Shown here: one piece after another, positions 34,014 to 45,271 of the stretch
How positions within the stretch are numbered: position 1 is the first letter of the stretch
Layout of the letters: every line of letters begins with the position of its first letter
Assembly: GCF_013366375.1 (NCBI RefSeq)
Contig: NZ_JABWMJ010000001.1
Location: 434,001-498,000, forward strand
Direction of reading: 5' to 3'
DNA: 64,000 nucleotides
Source: Rhizobacter koreensis
Lineage (GTDB): Bacteria; Pseudomonadota; Gammaproteobacteria; Burkholderiales; Burkholderiaceae_C
The notes under the pieces: model-generated
The model's database searches: none
What the model was told of the DNA's origin: nothing
The model's input: only the letters and a program-made list of their open reading frames with translations
Program-made: the position numbers and the translations under genes

Positions 34014-34062
34014 TCTTTAGCGGCATTTGTAGAGCGCCCGCAAGTCGGACAAATCGGCGCTG
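34008..34062 (-). ncRNA. SAM-II (SAM-alpha, metA-type) riboswitch
   Basis: Reads on the minus strand as P1 AGCGCC (34056-34061) closing with GGCGCU (34033-34038). The loop carries the conserved GAUUUG and CUUGC. Downstream ACAAAUG and GCUAAAGAGG follow, as in the SAM-II consensus where this segment forms the pseudoknot with the loop. The known Agrobacterium metA aptamer has the same order of GAUUUGC, CUUGC and UAAAAGG blocks. SAM binding should reduce metX-metW expression. A TATACT -10-like box lies directly upstream, so transcription would begin almost at the aptamer's first base. Confidence 0.82.
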
Positions 34063-34069
34063 CGCGCGG

Positions 34070-34075
34070 AGTATA
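34070..34075 (-). promoter_or_regulatory. -10 element candidate for metX-metW
   Basis: TATACT on the minus strand, about 9 nt before the first base of the riboswitch aptamer. No clear -35 hexamer is seen. Position relative to the aptamer is the main support. Confidence 0.4.
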
Positions 34076-34199
34076 GCGACGCGTCTCCGGCTGCGGTCCG
34101 CAGGATGCGATCGCCCGAACAGGCCCACGGGCCGACGCTTCATCGGGTTTTCGGTGCCGGTGCGGCGTCTACCATCGGCCGGCAATTGCGAGGTGTCCG

Positions 34200-35825
34200 A
34201 TGTTCGCCTGGATCAAACGACTCGACGATCACTTCCCGGTCCGCTACACGGCTTGGATCGCGTGCGCGGTCGCGTTCGTGTTCGCCGCGTACGCCGCATG
34301 GCGCTGGGGCTGGAGACCCTGGATTGCCGTCGCCTTGCTCGCGCTGGTGCTGCTCGGGCTGCGCGACCGCGTGCAGACGCGCCACTCCGTGCTGCGCAAC
34401 TACCCGGTGATCGGGCACCTGCGCTTCCTCCTCGAATTCATCCGCCCCGAGATGCGCCAGTACTTCATCGAGGGCGACAACGAGGCGGCGCCGTTCTCGC
34501 GTCAGCAGCGCTCGCTCGTCTACCAGCGCGCCAAGGGCGACTCCGACAAGCGCCCGTTCGGCACCCAGATGCACGTCGGCGAGATCGGCTACGAGTGGAT
34601 CAACCACTCGCTGCAGCCGAGCGTGCTGCCGACGCACGACTTTCGCGTGCTGATTGGCGAAGGCCGCGCGCAGCCGTACGAGGCGAGCATCTTCAACATC
34701 TCGGCGATGAGCTTCGGCGCCTTGTCAGCCAACGCCATCCTCGCCCTCAACGCCGGTGCCAAGCGCGGCAATTTCGCGCACGACACCGGCGAGGGCTCGA
34801 TCAGCCGCCACCACCGCGTGCACGGCGGCGACCTCATCTGGGAGATCGGCTCGGGCTACTTCGGCTGCAACCACGAGGACGGCTCGTTCAGCGAGGAGCG
34901 CTTCGCGAAGAACGCCGCCGACCCGCAGGTGAAGATGATCGAGCTCAAGCTCTCGCAGGGTGCCAAGCCGGGCCACGGCGGCGTGCTGCCGGGCCCCAAG
35001 GTGACGATCGAGATCGCCGAGGCGCGCGGCGTGCCGCCGTGGGTCGACTGCGTCTCGCCGTCCTCGCACAGCGCGTTCACCACGCCGATCGAGATGATGC
35101 GTTTCATCGACCGCCTGCGCGACCTGTCGGGCGGCAAGCCGACCGGTTTCAAGCTCTGCATCGGCCACCCGTGGGAGTGGTTCGCGATCGCCAAGGCGAT
35201 GCAGCAGACCGGCATCACGCCCGACTTCATCGTCGTCGACGGCGCCGAGGGCGGCACTGGCGCGGCGCCGCTCGAGTTCACCGACCACGTCGGCGCGCCG
35301 CTGCAGGAAGGTCTGCTGCTGGTCCACAACACGCTGGTAGGCCTCAACCTCCGCAGCCGCATCAGGCTGGGCTGCGCCGGCAAGGTGGTGAGCGCGTTCG
35401 ACATCGCGCGCATGCTGGCGCTCGGCGCCGACTGGTGCAATTCGGGGCGTGGCTTCATGTTCGCGCTCGGCTGCATCCAGGCGCAGACCTGTCACACGGG
35501 CAACTGCCCCACCGGCGTGACCACGCAGGACCCGGTGCGTCAGCGCGCGCTCGACGTCCCGACGAAGAGCGACCGCGTCTACCACTACCACCAGAACACG
35601 CTCATGGCGCTGAAGGAACTGGTGCAGGCGGCGGGCCTGCCCGATCCTTCGGCGATCACCGCCGCCCACATCGTGCGGCGCCACTCGGAGCAGGGCGTCA
35701 AGCTGCTCGCGAACCTGCTGCCCTTCGTCAGGCCCGGCGAACTGCTTGCCGGCGAGATGCCGCACCAGGTGTTCCGCACCTACTGGCCGATGGCGCAGGC
35801 GGAGAGCTTCGCGGTCGCGGCATAG
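34200..35825 (+). CDS. FMN-binding glutamate synthase family protein, membrane-anchored
   Basis: 541 residues related to the FMN/glutamate-synthase domain of GltB. Two N-terminal hydrophobic segments (about 18-33 and 41-55) anchor it, which GltB lacks. The alpha/beta-barrel shows [57 protein letters not shown] and a 3Fe-4S-type cysteine cluster [16 protein letters not shown]. The amidotransferase and central domains are absent, so glutamine-dependent glutamate synthesis needs other subunits or does not occur; the natural role of this stand-alone family is unclear. The gene diverges from metX with the riboswitch and promoters in between. Confidence 0.9.
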   Translation: MFAWIKRLDDHFPVRYTAWIACAVAFVFAAYAAWRWGWRPWIAVALLALVLLGLRDRVQTRHSVLRNYPVIGHLRFLLEFIRPEMRQYFIEGDNEAAPFSRQQRSLVYQRAKGDSDKRPFGTQMHVGEIGYEWINHSLQPSVLPTHDFRVLIGEGRAQPYEASIFNISAMSFGALSANAILALNAGAKRGNFAHDTGEGSISRHHRVHGGDLIWEIGSGYFGCNHEDGSFSEERFAKNAADPQVKMIELKLSQGAKPGHGGVLPGPKVTIEIAEARGVPPWVDCVSPSSHSAFTTPIEMMRFIDRLRDLSGGKPTGFKLCIGHPWEWFAIAKAMQQTGITPDFIVVDGAEGGTGAAPLEFTDHVGAPLQEGLLLVHNTLVGLNLRSRIRLGCAGKVVSAFDIARMLALGADWCNSGRGFMFALGCIQAQTCHTGNCPTGVTTQDPVRQRALDVPTKSDRVYHYHQNTLMALKELVQAAGLPDPSAITAAHIVRRHSEQGVKLLANLLPFVRPGELLAGEMPHQVFRTYWPMAQAESFAVAA

Positions 35826-36065
35826 CGCGCATGGCGCACGGCTCGGCGCCGGCGCCGTGCGGCGATCGACGGGTTCGTCGGGGCCCTGCACCGGCGAGCG
35901 CAAGCGCGCCGCCGGCACCGGAAGGCTCACCGTGGTGCGGGTGGCGGACGAGCCGTCGGCCGCGATGTCGAGCCGACGGCGCGCTCACAGGGGCTCGACA
36001 ATCGATCCGTTCGCGGCAGCGGCTCGACGGTCGAGGCCGCGCCGTGAGCGTCGATCAGGAGCTCC

Positions 36066-37757
36066 ATGGAATCGCCCGCCGCCGACCTTTCCGCCGCCCG
36101 ATCGACCGACGGCACGCCGCCGCCGACGCCACACGTGGCCGAAGCCGCCGCCGTTCAGGCGACGCGCGACGCCACCGGCGGCGGCGCCGGCCGCAATCTC
36201 GTCGTCTGCTGCGATGGCACCGGCAACGTGTGGGGCAACGAACGCGACACCAACGTCGTCAAGCTCGCGCGCGCCTGCGTCAAGGACGAGCGCCAACTGC
36301 TCTACTACGACCCCGGGGTCGGCACCGCGTCCGACTTCCCGGCGGTGAGCTGGCTCGACCAGCTCTGGTTCCAGATCCGGCTCTGGATCGGGCTCGCGCT
36401 GGGTGGTGGCGTCTACGAGAACATCGCGAGCGCCTACGGGTTCCTGATCGCCAATTACCGGCCGGGCGACCGCATCTTCCTGTTCGGCTTCTCGCGGGGC
36501 GCGTTCACCGCGCGCGCGGTGAGCGGCATGGTCAACCTGTTCGGCGTGGTGCGCCCGGCCGGCGACGTGATGGTGCCGACGCTGCTGCGCATCTACTTCT
36601 CGCAGCGCGGCACGCCCCGGACGCAGCGCGCCGACGACATCCGCGCGCACTTCACCGACCCGGCGGGGCGCGAGGCGCGCGTCTACCTGATCGGCGTCTG
36701 GGACACCGTCGCGACGGTCGGCGGGCTGCGCCGGCGCGCGATCAGCAGCGACCAATCGACCGCCGACAAGCGCTTCGACCACATCCGCCACGCCGTCGCC
36801 GACGGCGAGTACCGGCACAGCTACGAGCCGCGTCTCTACGGCGGCCGCAATCGCGACGCGCCCGAAACGGTCGAGCGGCCGGGCGGCGGTACCGAGTTCC
36901 GGCCCTCGCTGAAGCAGGTCTGGTTCGCCGGCGCGCACAGCGACGTCGGCGGCTCGTACCGCGAGGCCGGCCTCTCGGACATCGCGCTCGAGTGGATGCT
37001 GGAGGAGGCCGCCGCGCTCGGCCTGCGCCTCGCGCCGCCCGACGCACAACCGCCGCGCCGGCCCGACCCGCGCGCGTGCGCGCACGACCAGGCGTTCGTC
37101 GGCTTCACCGGCGCGTGGTGGGCGCTGGCCGGGCTGCAGCGCCGGGCGCCGCCCGCCGACGCATGCAAGCACCCGTCGCTGGTCGCGCGCGAGCGTCAAG
37201 GCGCGCCCGAGGCGTGGCTGCCGATGTGGCGCAGTGCCCGCTTCCTGCTGCCGTTCGCGGCCTATCTCGTGCTCGCGGCGCTCATCAGTGCGCAGACGCC
37301 CGATGTCGCCGGCTCGCCGTGCCGGCCCGCGCTGCAGCTGCCGTGCTTCCAGCTCTGGCCGCTCGGCGCGGCGCCGAGCGTGATCGAGGGTTACGCGCAG
37401 AAGCTCTCCGCGTCGCTCTGGCTCGACTTGGGCCTGATCGTCGTCTACACGCACCTGCTCTGCATCGTCGCCCTGCAGACGGTGCGCAGGTTGCGTGACT
37501 GGCGCCCCGACGACGCGGCGGCGCACCGCCGGCTGCGTCGCTTCACGTGGCTTTCGCTGCTGACGGCACCGCTTGCCGACGTCGTCGAGAACCTGCTGAC
37601 GGCCTGGTACCTCGCGAGCGAGCGTCCGACGGTCGGCGTCGCGCTGGCGCTGGTGAGCGCACTCAAGTGGCTCGCGTTGCTGATCCTGTTCGCTGCGTTC
37701 GGCTTCGCCCAATGGCGCGGTCGCCCGCGGCGGGTGCCGTGCCCGCCGCCGGCCTGA
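36066..37757 (+). CDS. DUF2235-domain alpha/beta hydrolase with C-terminal membrane domain
   Basis: A 563-residue protein. After a disordered 42-residue N-terminus, the DUF2235 domain (about 43-330) has NLVVCCDGTGN at its start, nucleophile elbow FGFSRGAFTAR (Ser143), GVWDTVATVG (Asp213) and FAGAHSDVGGSY (His291), a full putative triad. DUF2235 includes the Tle1 phospholipases of type VI secretion. Here, however, residues about 387-555 form roughly four membrane segments, and there is no VgrG, immunity or T6SS gene nearby. A resident membrane lipase/esterase is therefore more likely than a secreted effector. AGGAG lies 5 nt before the ATG. Confidence 0.85.
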   Translation: MESPAADLSAARSTDGTPPPTPHVAEAAAVQATRDATGGGAGRNLVVCCDGTGNVWGNERDTNVVKLARACVKDERQLLYYDPGVGTASDFPAVSWLDQLWFQIRLWIGLALGGGVYENIASAYGFLIANYRPGDRIFLFGFSRGAFTARAVSGMVNLFGVVRPAGDVMVPTLLRIYFSQRGTPRTQRADDIRAHFTDPAGREARVYLIGVWDTVATVGGLRRRAISSDQSTADKRFDHIRHAVADGEYRHSYEPRLYGGRNRDAPETVERPGGGTEFRPSLKQVWFAGAHSDVGGSYREAGLSDIALEWMLEEAAALGLRLAPPDAQPPRRPDPRACAHDQAFVGFTGAWWALAGLQRRAPPADACKHPSLVARERQGAPEAWLPMWRSARFLLPFAAYLVLAALISAQTPDVAGSPCRPALQLPCFQLWPLGAAPSVIEGYAQKLSASLWLDLGLIVVYTHLLCIVALQTVRRLRDWRPDDAAAHRRLRRFTWLSLLTAPLADVVENLLTAWYLASERPTVGVALALVSALKWLALLILFAAFGFAQWRGRPRRVPCPPPA

Positions 37758-37779
37758 GCCTCGCTGGCCGAGGCGGGCG

Positions 37780-38397
37780 TCAGCCGCGCGGCGGCGCGGT
37801 GTCGATGAAGCTCTGCCGCACGTTGAGCTTCTCGGCCAGCCGCGCGAGATTGGCGTGGTTGTTGCGCCAGTTGATCTCGGGAAAGCGGAAGTCGAGATAG
37901 CCGAGCGCACAGCCGACCGCGATGTCGGCGAGCGACAGGTGGATGCCGGTGCAGAACGGCTTGTCGCCGAGCCCGGTGGCCATCGCTTCGAGCGACGAGC
38001 GGATGCGCACCATCTGGCGGTCGATCCAGGCTTGGCAGCGCTGCTCGGGCGTGCGGCCCGGCCAGGTGGCCTCGAGGCGCGCCAGGATCGAGGCGTCGAG
38101 CACGCCGTCGGCGAGCGCTTCCCAGGTGCGCACCTCGGTGCGCTCGCGGTTCGATTCCGGGATCAGCCGGCTCACCGGCGAGCGCGTGTCGAGGTATTCG
38201 ACGATCACCCGCGAGTCGAACACCGCCTCGCCGCCTTCCATCACCAGGCAGGGCACCTTGCCGAGCGGGTTCGACGCGAGGATGGCGTCGCTGCTCCAGA
38301 CGTCCTCCACCTCGAACCGGTAGTCCAGCTTCTTCTCGGCCAGCACGATGCGGACCTTGCGGACGTAAGGGCTGGTCGGGGAACCGATGAGTTTCAT
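37780..38397 (-). CDS. Glutathione S-transferase family protein
   Basis: A 205-residue cytosolic GST. The thioredoxin-like N-domain starts MKLIGSPTSPYVRKVRIVLAEK with the glutathione-contact region NPLGKVPCLVMEGG and the cis-Pro and Glu/Ser pair in VFDSRVIVEYLD. The all-helical C-domain includes LSLADIAVGCALGYLD. It resembles the YibF-like GSTs of proteobacteria. Physiological substrate is unknown. It is transcribed toward the DUF2235 gene, convergent with it. Confidence 0.92.
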   Translation of the reverse strand: MKLIGSPTSPYVRKVRIVLAEKKLDYRFEVEDVWSSDAILASNPLGKVPCLVMEGGEAVFDSRVIVEYLDTRSPVSRLIPESNRERTEVRTWEALADGVLDASILARLEATWPGRTPEQRCQAWIDRQMVRIRSSLEAMATGLGDKPFCTGIHLSLADIAVGCALGYLDFRFPEINWRNNHANLARLAEKLNVRQSFIDTAPPRG

Positions 38398-38429
38398 GCA
38401 GGAGCGGGTGGGGGAATGATTCATTCTAG

Positions 38430-40843
<2,414 letters not shown>

Positions 40844-40902
40844 CCGTGGGGCCGGGCCGCGCCTGCCGCTGCCGCGGCACCTGAGCGACGCATGAGCCAC
40901 GC

Positions 40903-43900
40903 ATGAGCGACGCACCCGCGCCGATGGCGCAGCCCGGCCGCGCCGACGCACCGCTGCACATCATCGGGCGAGCGTGCTTCGGCACCGGCGCCTGGGCGGG
41001 GGTGGCGTGCGCGGCGGTGTTCGCAACGCTGGTCGAGCGTGACGAGAGCGCCGGCTATACGGCGCTGCTGATCGCTCTCGTGGTGTTCAGCGCCGGTTGC
41101 GCCCCGTGCTGGCAGCGCAGCGCGCGGCCCGGCTTTCCGCTGCACGGCGCGCTGGCCGGGGTGGCGCTGGCGGCCATCGCGCTTGCCGTCGGGGTCGGCG
41201 CGGTGCTCGGCGACCCGCTGCGCAGTCCGTCGCTCGGAGCCTGCCCGCTCGTCGTCTGCCTGGTCACCGCGATCCTCGGCTGGCGCACCGGCTTCGGCAT
41301 GGCTGCGCTCGCGCTCGGTGCGACCGCGCTGCTCGCCGGCCTCGACACCGCCCGGACCGGCGGCGGCGAGAGCCCGGCCCAGCTCGCCTTGCTGCTCGGC
41401 CTGCAATGGATCGTGATCGCATGCGCGCTGGTCGGCGGCTCGCTGCTGGCACGCGTGGTCGCGCGCTACACCGAGACCGTCGATCAGCGCGAGCGCCACT
41501 TCCGCGGCCTGCTGCGGATGGCGGTCGACTGGCACTGGGAGCTCGACGCCGATGCCCGCTTCACGTTCGTCTCCCCGGCCGGCGAGCAGCGCCCGGTGCC
41601 GGTCGGCCCGGTGCAACTCGGCCTGCGCCCGTGGGAGATGCCGGGCGTGATGGTCGACCCGGAGCGGCTCGACGAGCATCGTGCCGACCTGGAAGGGCGG
41701 CGCCCGTTCTCCGGCATGCTGATGCGGCGCCGCGACCGCCACGGCCGCAGCCACGTCCACAGCATCAGCGGCGAGCCGCGCTTCGACGCCAAGGGCACCT
41801 TCCTCGGTCACTGGGGCGTCGCCCGCGACGTTACCGACGAGATGCGGGCGCGGCGCGGTCTCGTCGCCAGCGAGACGCGCTACCGCGAGCTGTTCGAGCG
41901 CTCGCCCTCGCCGCTGCTGCTGCATCGGAGCGGCCGCATCTTCGACGCCAACCCGGCGGCGGCGCGCCTGTTCGGCTTCGCCGACGCCGCCGCCATGGTC
42001 GACGTCGACGTCGCGGAGCTCTACGCGCCGGGTGAATCGCGCGCCCGGTGCATCGAGCAGGTGCGCCGTCTCGAGGGGCAGCCGGCCGGCGAGAGCGTGC
42101 CGGTCAGCGACTTCGCGGCGCTCGGCCGCGACGGCCGCCCGATCAGCGTGCAGGCGACCTCGGTGCGGGTCGACGCCGCCGATGGCCCGGCGACCCTGCT
42201 GATCCTGTTCGACATCACGGCCCGGCTGGCCGCTCAGGCCGCGCTGCGACGCTCCGAGGCGATGCTGCGCCACCTGTTCGCGACCAGCCCCGACTGCATC
42301 ACGGTGTCGGAGGCCGCGACCGGGCGCTATGCGCTGGTCAACACGGCGTTCGAGCGCATCACCGGCTACCCGGCCGCCGAGGCGGTGGGGCGCACCGCCA
42401 CCGAACTCGGCGTCTGGCACGACGGCGCCGACCGCGAGCGGCTGGTGGCGGCACTCGCCAGCGCCGGCGTCGCCACCGACATGCCGACGACGGTGCGTAC
42501 GCGCTCGGGAGCGCTGGTGTCGATGCGCCTGTCTGCCGCGCGCTTCGAGATGGATCGGCGCGCCTACATCGTCGCCAACGCGCGCGACGTCACCCAGGCC
42601 GAGCAGACGCGGCTCGAGCATGCGGCGATCCTCGAGCGTGCCTCGATCGGCATCGCGTTCACGCGCGGCGGCCGCTTCGTGCAGGCCAACCCGCGCTTCG
42701 AGCGCACCTTCGGCTGGCCGATCGGCCAGCTCGCGGGCCAGCCGCGCTCGGCGGTCTGGCCCGACGCCGAGCCCGAAGCCGACGTCGGCCGCATCGCCGA
42801 AACCCAGCTCGCTGCCGGGCGCTCGTTCGAGACCGAGCGCGAGATGCGGCGCCGCGACGGCAGCGTGTTCTGGTGCCGCCTGCTCGCCCAGATGGTCGAT
42901 CCGCAGCATCCGGTCGACGGCGGGACCATCTGGATCGCCGACGACGTGACCGAGCGGCGTCGCATCGACGCCGCGCTCGCCGCCGCGCGCGACGCCGCCG
43001 AGGCGGCCAACCGTGCCAAGAGCGCCTTCCTCGCCAACACCAGTCACGAGATCCGCACGCCGCTCAACGGCCTGCTCGGCCTCGCGCGGATGGCGCTGCA
43101 GGATCCGGTCGACGACGCCGAGCGGCGCCGCTATCTCGAGCAGATCCTCGAGAGCGCGCGCGGGCTCGAAGGCATCCTTTCGGACATCCTCGACCTGTCG
43201 AAGATCGAGGCCGGCAAGATCACGCTCGAGCACGTCGCCTTCGACCTGCGCGAGACGCTCGTCAACGTGAAACGGTCGTACCGATCGCTGGCCGACGTGA
43301 AGGAGCTCGCGCTCGAGCTCGTCGTCGACGATGCGCTGCCGGCGCGCGTCGCGGGCGATCCGGTGCGGGTGCGCCAGATCCTCGGCAACTTCATCACCAA
43401 CGCGATCAAGTTCACCGACGCCGGCACGGTGCGCATCGAGGCGCGTCCGGCGGCGGCGGGCCAGATCCGGCTGGCGGTCGCCGACACCGGGGGCGGCATC
43501 GATGCCGAGACGCGTCGCCACCTGTGGCAGCCGTTTTCGCAGGGCGACTCCTCGACCACCCGGCGCTACGGCGGTACGGGCCTCGGCCTTTCGATCTGCC
43601 GCGAGCTCGCCGAGCTGATGGGCGGCCGCGTCGGGATGGAGAGTGCACCGGGACGCGGCAGCACCTTCTGGGCCGACCTGCCGCTGGCCGAGGCGCCGCC
43701 GAGCGCCGACCCCGTCGACGCCGCCGAGCCGGCCGGCGACGAGGTGCTCGCCGGGCGCCGCGTCCTGCTGGTCGAGGACAACGTGGTCAACATGATGATC
43801 GCGACGGCGACGCTCGAGCGCTGGGGCATCGAGGTCGGGCAGGCGTTCGATGGCCGCATGGCGATCGGCGCGGTCGAGGCGGCGGTCGCCGAAGGCCGCC

Positions 43901-44154
43901 CGTTCGACGCGGTGCTGATGGACGTGCAGATGCCGGTGCTGAGCGGCCACGACGCCGCCCTCGAGCTGCGCCGCGCGCACCCGGCCGACGAGCTGCCGAT
44001 CATCGCCCTCACCGCTGCGGCGCTGGTCGGCGAACGCGAGCAGGCGCTCGCTGCCGGCATGAACGACTTCCTGACCAAGCCGCTCGACCCGTCGATGCTG
44101 CGTCGCACCCTGCTGCGCTGGATGACGCGCCGTGGCGAGGCGGACGTCGCCTGA
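40903..44154 (+). CDS. Hybrid sensor histidine kinase with multiple PAS domains
   Basis: 1083 residues. About six hydrophobic segments occupy residues 20-185 (a MASE-like membrane sensor). Four PAS/PAC-like repeats follow (about 195-315, 325-445, 450-570, 575-690), including YRELFERSPSPLLLHRSGRI, LVNTAFERITGYPAAEAVGR and GVARDVTDEMRARRGL. The HisKA box NTSHEIRTPLNG has phospho-acceptor His715; the HATPase has NFITNAIKFTD, VADTGGGID and GTGLGLSICRELAELMGG. A receiver domain carries VEDN and Asp1007 (VLMDVQMP). There is no Hpt domain and no adjacent response regulator, so its output partner is elsewhere. Confidence 0.93.
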   Translation: MSDAPAPMAQPGRADAPLHIIGRACFGTGAWAGVACAAVFATLVERDESAGYTALLIALVVFSAGCAPCWQRSARPGFPLHGALAGVALAAIALAVGVGAVLGDPLRSPSLGACPLVVCLVTAILGWRTGFGMAALALGATALLAGLDTARTGGGESPAQLALLLGLQWIVIACALVGGSLLARVVARYTETVDQRERHFRGLLRMAVDWHWELDADARFTFVSPAGEQRPVPVGPVQLGLRPWEMPGVMVDPERLDEHRADLEGRRPFSGMLMRRRDRHGRSHVHSISGEPRFDAKGTFLGHWGVARDVTDEMRARRGLVASETRYRELFERSPSPLLLHRSGRIFDANPAAARLFGFADAAAMVDVDVAELYAPGESRARCIEQVRRLEGQPAGESVPVSDFAALGRDGRPISVQATSVRVDAADGPATLLILFDITARLAAQAALRRSEAMLRHLFATSPDCITVSEAATGRYALVNTAFERITGYPAAEAVGRTATELGVWHDGADRERLVAALASAGVATDMPTTVRTRSGALVSMRLSAARFEMDRRAYIVANARDVTQAEQTRLEHAAILERASIGIAFTRGGRFVQANPRFERTFGWPIGQLAGQPRSAVWPDAEPEADVGRIAETQLAAGRSFETEREMRRRDGSVFWCRLLAQMVDPQHPVDGGTIWIADDVTERRRIDAALAAARDAAEAANRAKSAFLANTSHEIRTPLNGLLGLARMALQDPVDDAERRRYLEQILESARGLEGILSDILDLSKIEAGKITLEHVAFDLRETLVNVKRSYRSLADVKELALELVVDDALPARVAGDPVRVRQILGNFITNAIKFTDAGTVRIEARPAAAGQIRLAVADTGGGIDAETRRHLWQPFSQGDSSTTRRYGGTGLGLSICRELAELMGGRVGMESAPGRGSTFWADLPLAEAPPSADPVDAAEPAGDEVLAGRRVLLVEDNVVNMMIATATLERWGIEVGQAFDGRMAIGAVEAAVAEGRPFDAVLMDVQMPVLSGHDAALELRRAHPADELPIIALTAAALVGEREQALAAGMNDFLTKPLDPSMLRRTLLRWMTRRGEADVA

Positions 44155-44260
44155 AGATGCCCCGTGTGGCGCGACGCCGACGCCGCCCGTGCGGCCGGCG
44201 CGCCCGTGCCGAGGCTTGCCGCCACAATCGGCGCGACCGTTTCCTGGAGAGGCATTGCAC

Positions 44261-45271
44261 ATGATCCGATCGACCCGCGGCGCCGCCCTGGCGCTGTTCG
44301 CCCTGACCGCCGCGACGGCGGCCGAGGCTCAGACCGCGCCGTCGATCTACGGCCTGCTCGACGTGTCGGTGGCGCGCCAGCGTCCGGCCGGCGGCCGCAC
44401 CGCGTACCGGCTCGACAGCGGCAACATGACCGAGAGCTTCATCGGCATCCGCGGCTCCGACGACCTCGGCGGCGGCCTGCGCGCGCGTTACCAGCTCGAG
44501 TCGTTCGTGCGCGTCGACCAGGGCAGTGCCGGGCGTTACCCGGGCGACGGCTTCTGGAGCCGCGACTCGTTCGTCGGCCTGCAGGGCGCCTTCGGCACGA
44601 CGCTGCTCGGCCGCAACACCACGCCGTTCTTCATGGCGACGACCAGCTTCAACCCGTTCGGCGAGTCGCCCGGGTTCTCGCCGAGCGTGCGCCAGTACTA
44701 CGGGCGCGCGCTGCTCGACGATCGCAGCTGGAGCAACTCGCTCTCGTACACCAACAACGCCACCGACAAGGACCTCAAGGTCAACCTCGCCTACAACGCC
44801 GCCGAGGGTTCACCGGGCAGCACCGGCAGCAACGTCGGTGCGAGCGCCTTCTACATCATGGGTCCGGTGGTGCTGAGCGGCGCCGTCCAGCGCGTGCGCA
44901 ACAGCCCGCTGCCGCTGCCGCCCGGCTTCGATCGTCAGGACGCCTGGCAGATCGGCGCGACCTGGGAGCTGCAGGTCGTGCGCCTCTATGCGCAGGGCGG
45001 GCAGGTGCGCACCGAGGCCGACACCGACGTGCGGACCCGCCTGCTGCAGGTCGGCGCTTCGGTGCCGCTCGGCCGCGGCTCGGTGCTCGCCGCGTTCGGC
45101 CATGCGAAGACGCGTGCCGCCGGTGCGCGCTCGACCGACCGCAGTGCGTCGGTCGCGTACGACTACAACCTGTCGAAGAGCACCGACCTCTACGCGGCCT
45201 ACCTGAACGAGCGGCTCACGGGGCTTTCGACCGGTCACGGCCTCGCGGCCGGAATGCGGATCCGCTTCTAG
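44261..45271 (+). CDS. Outer-membrane porin, betaproteobacterial general-porin family
   Basis: A 336-residue trimeric-porin-like barrel. It has a signal peptide (ALALFALTAATAAEAQ), then the typical start SIYGLLDVSVARQ, the SFIGIRGSDDLGGGLRARYQLE hairpin, an L3-like region (GLQGAFGTTLLGRNTTPFF), alternating strands and a C-terminal Phe (MRIRF) that is the BAM recognition end. GGAGAG precedes the ATG at 44261. The stop codon shares the tetranucleotide CTAG with the stop of the opposing M14 gene. Confidence 0.94.
   Translation: MIRSTRGAALALFALTAATAAEAQTAPSIYGLLDVSVARQRPAGGRTAYRLDSGNMTESFIGIRGSDDLGGGLRARYQLESFVRVDQGSAGRYPGDGFWSRDSFVGLQGAFGTTLLGRNTTPFFMATTSFNPFGESPGFSPSVRQYYGRALLDDRSWSNSLSYTNNATDKDLKVNLAYNAAEGSPGSTGSNVGASAFYIMGPVVLSGAVQRVRNSPLPLPPGFDRQDAWQIGATWELQVVRLYAQGGQVRTEADTDVRTRLLQVGASVPLGRGSVLAAFGHAKTRAAGARSTDRSASVAYDYNLSKSTDLYAAYLNERLTGLSTGHGLAAGMRIRF

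Noticed and set aside
35826..36065. Possible small gene between the glutamate-synthase-like and DUF2235 genes
   Set aside because: Only Arg/Ser/Pro-rich frames without ribosome binding sites; treated as intergenic.
36066..37757. DUF2235 protein as a T6SS effector
   Set aside because: No secretion, adaptor or immunity gene is adjacent and the protein has its own membrane domain.
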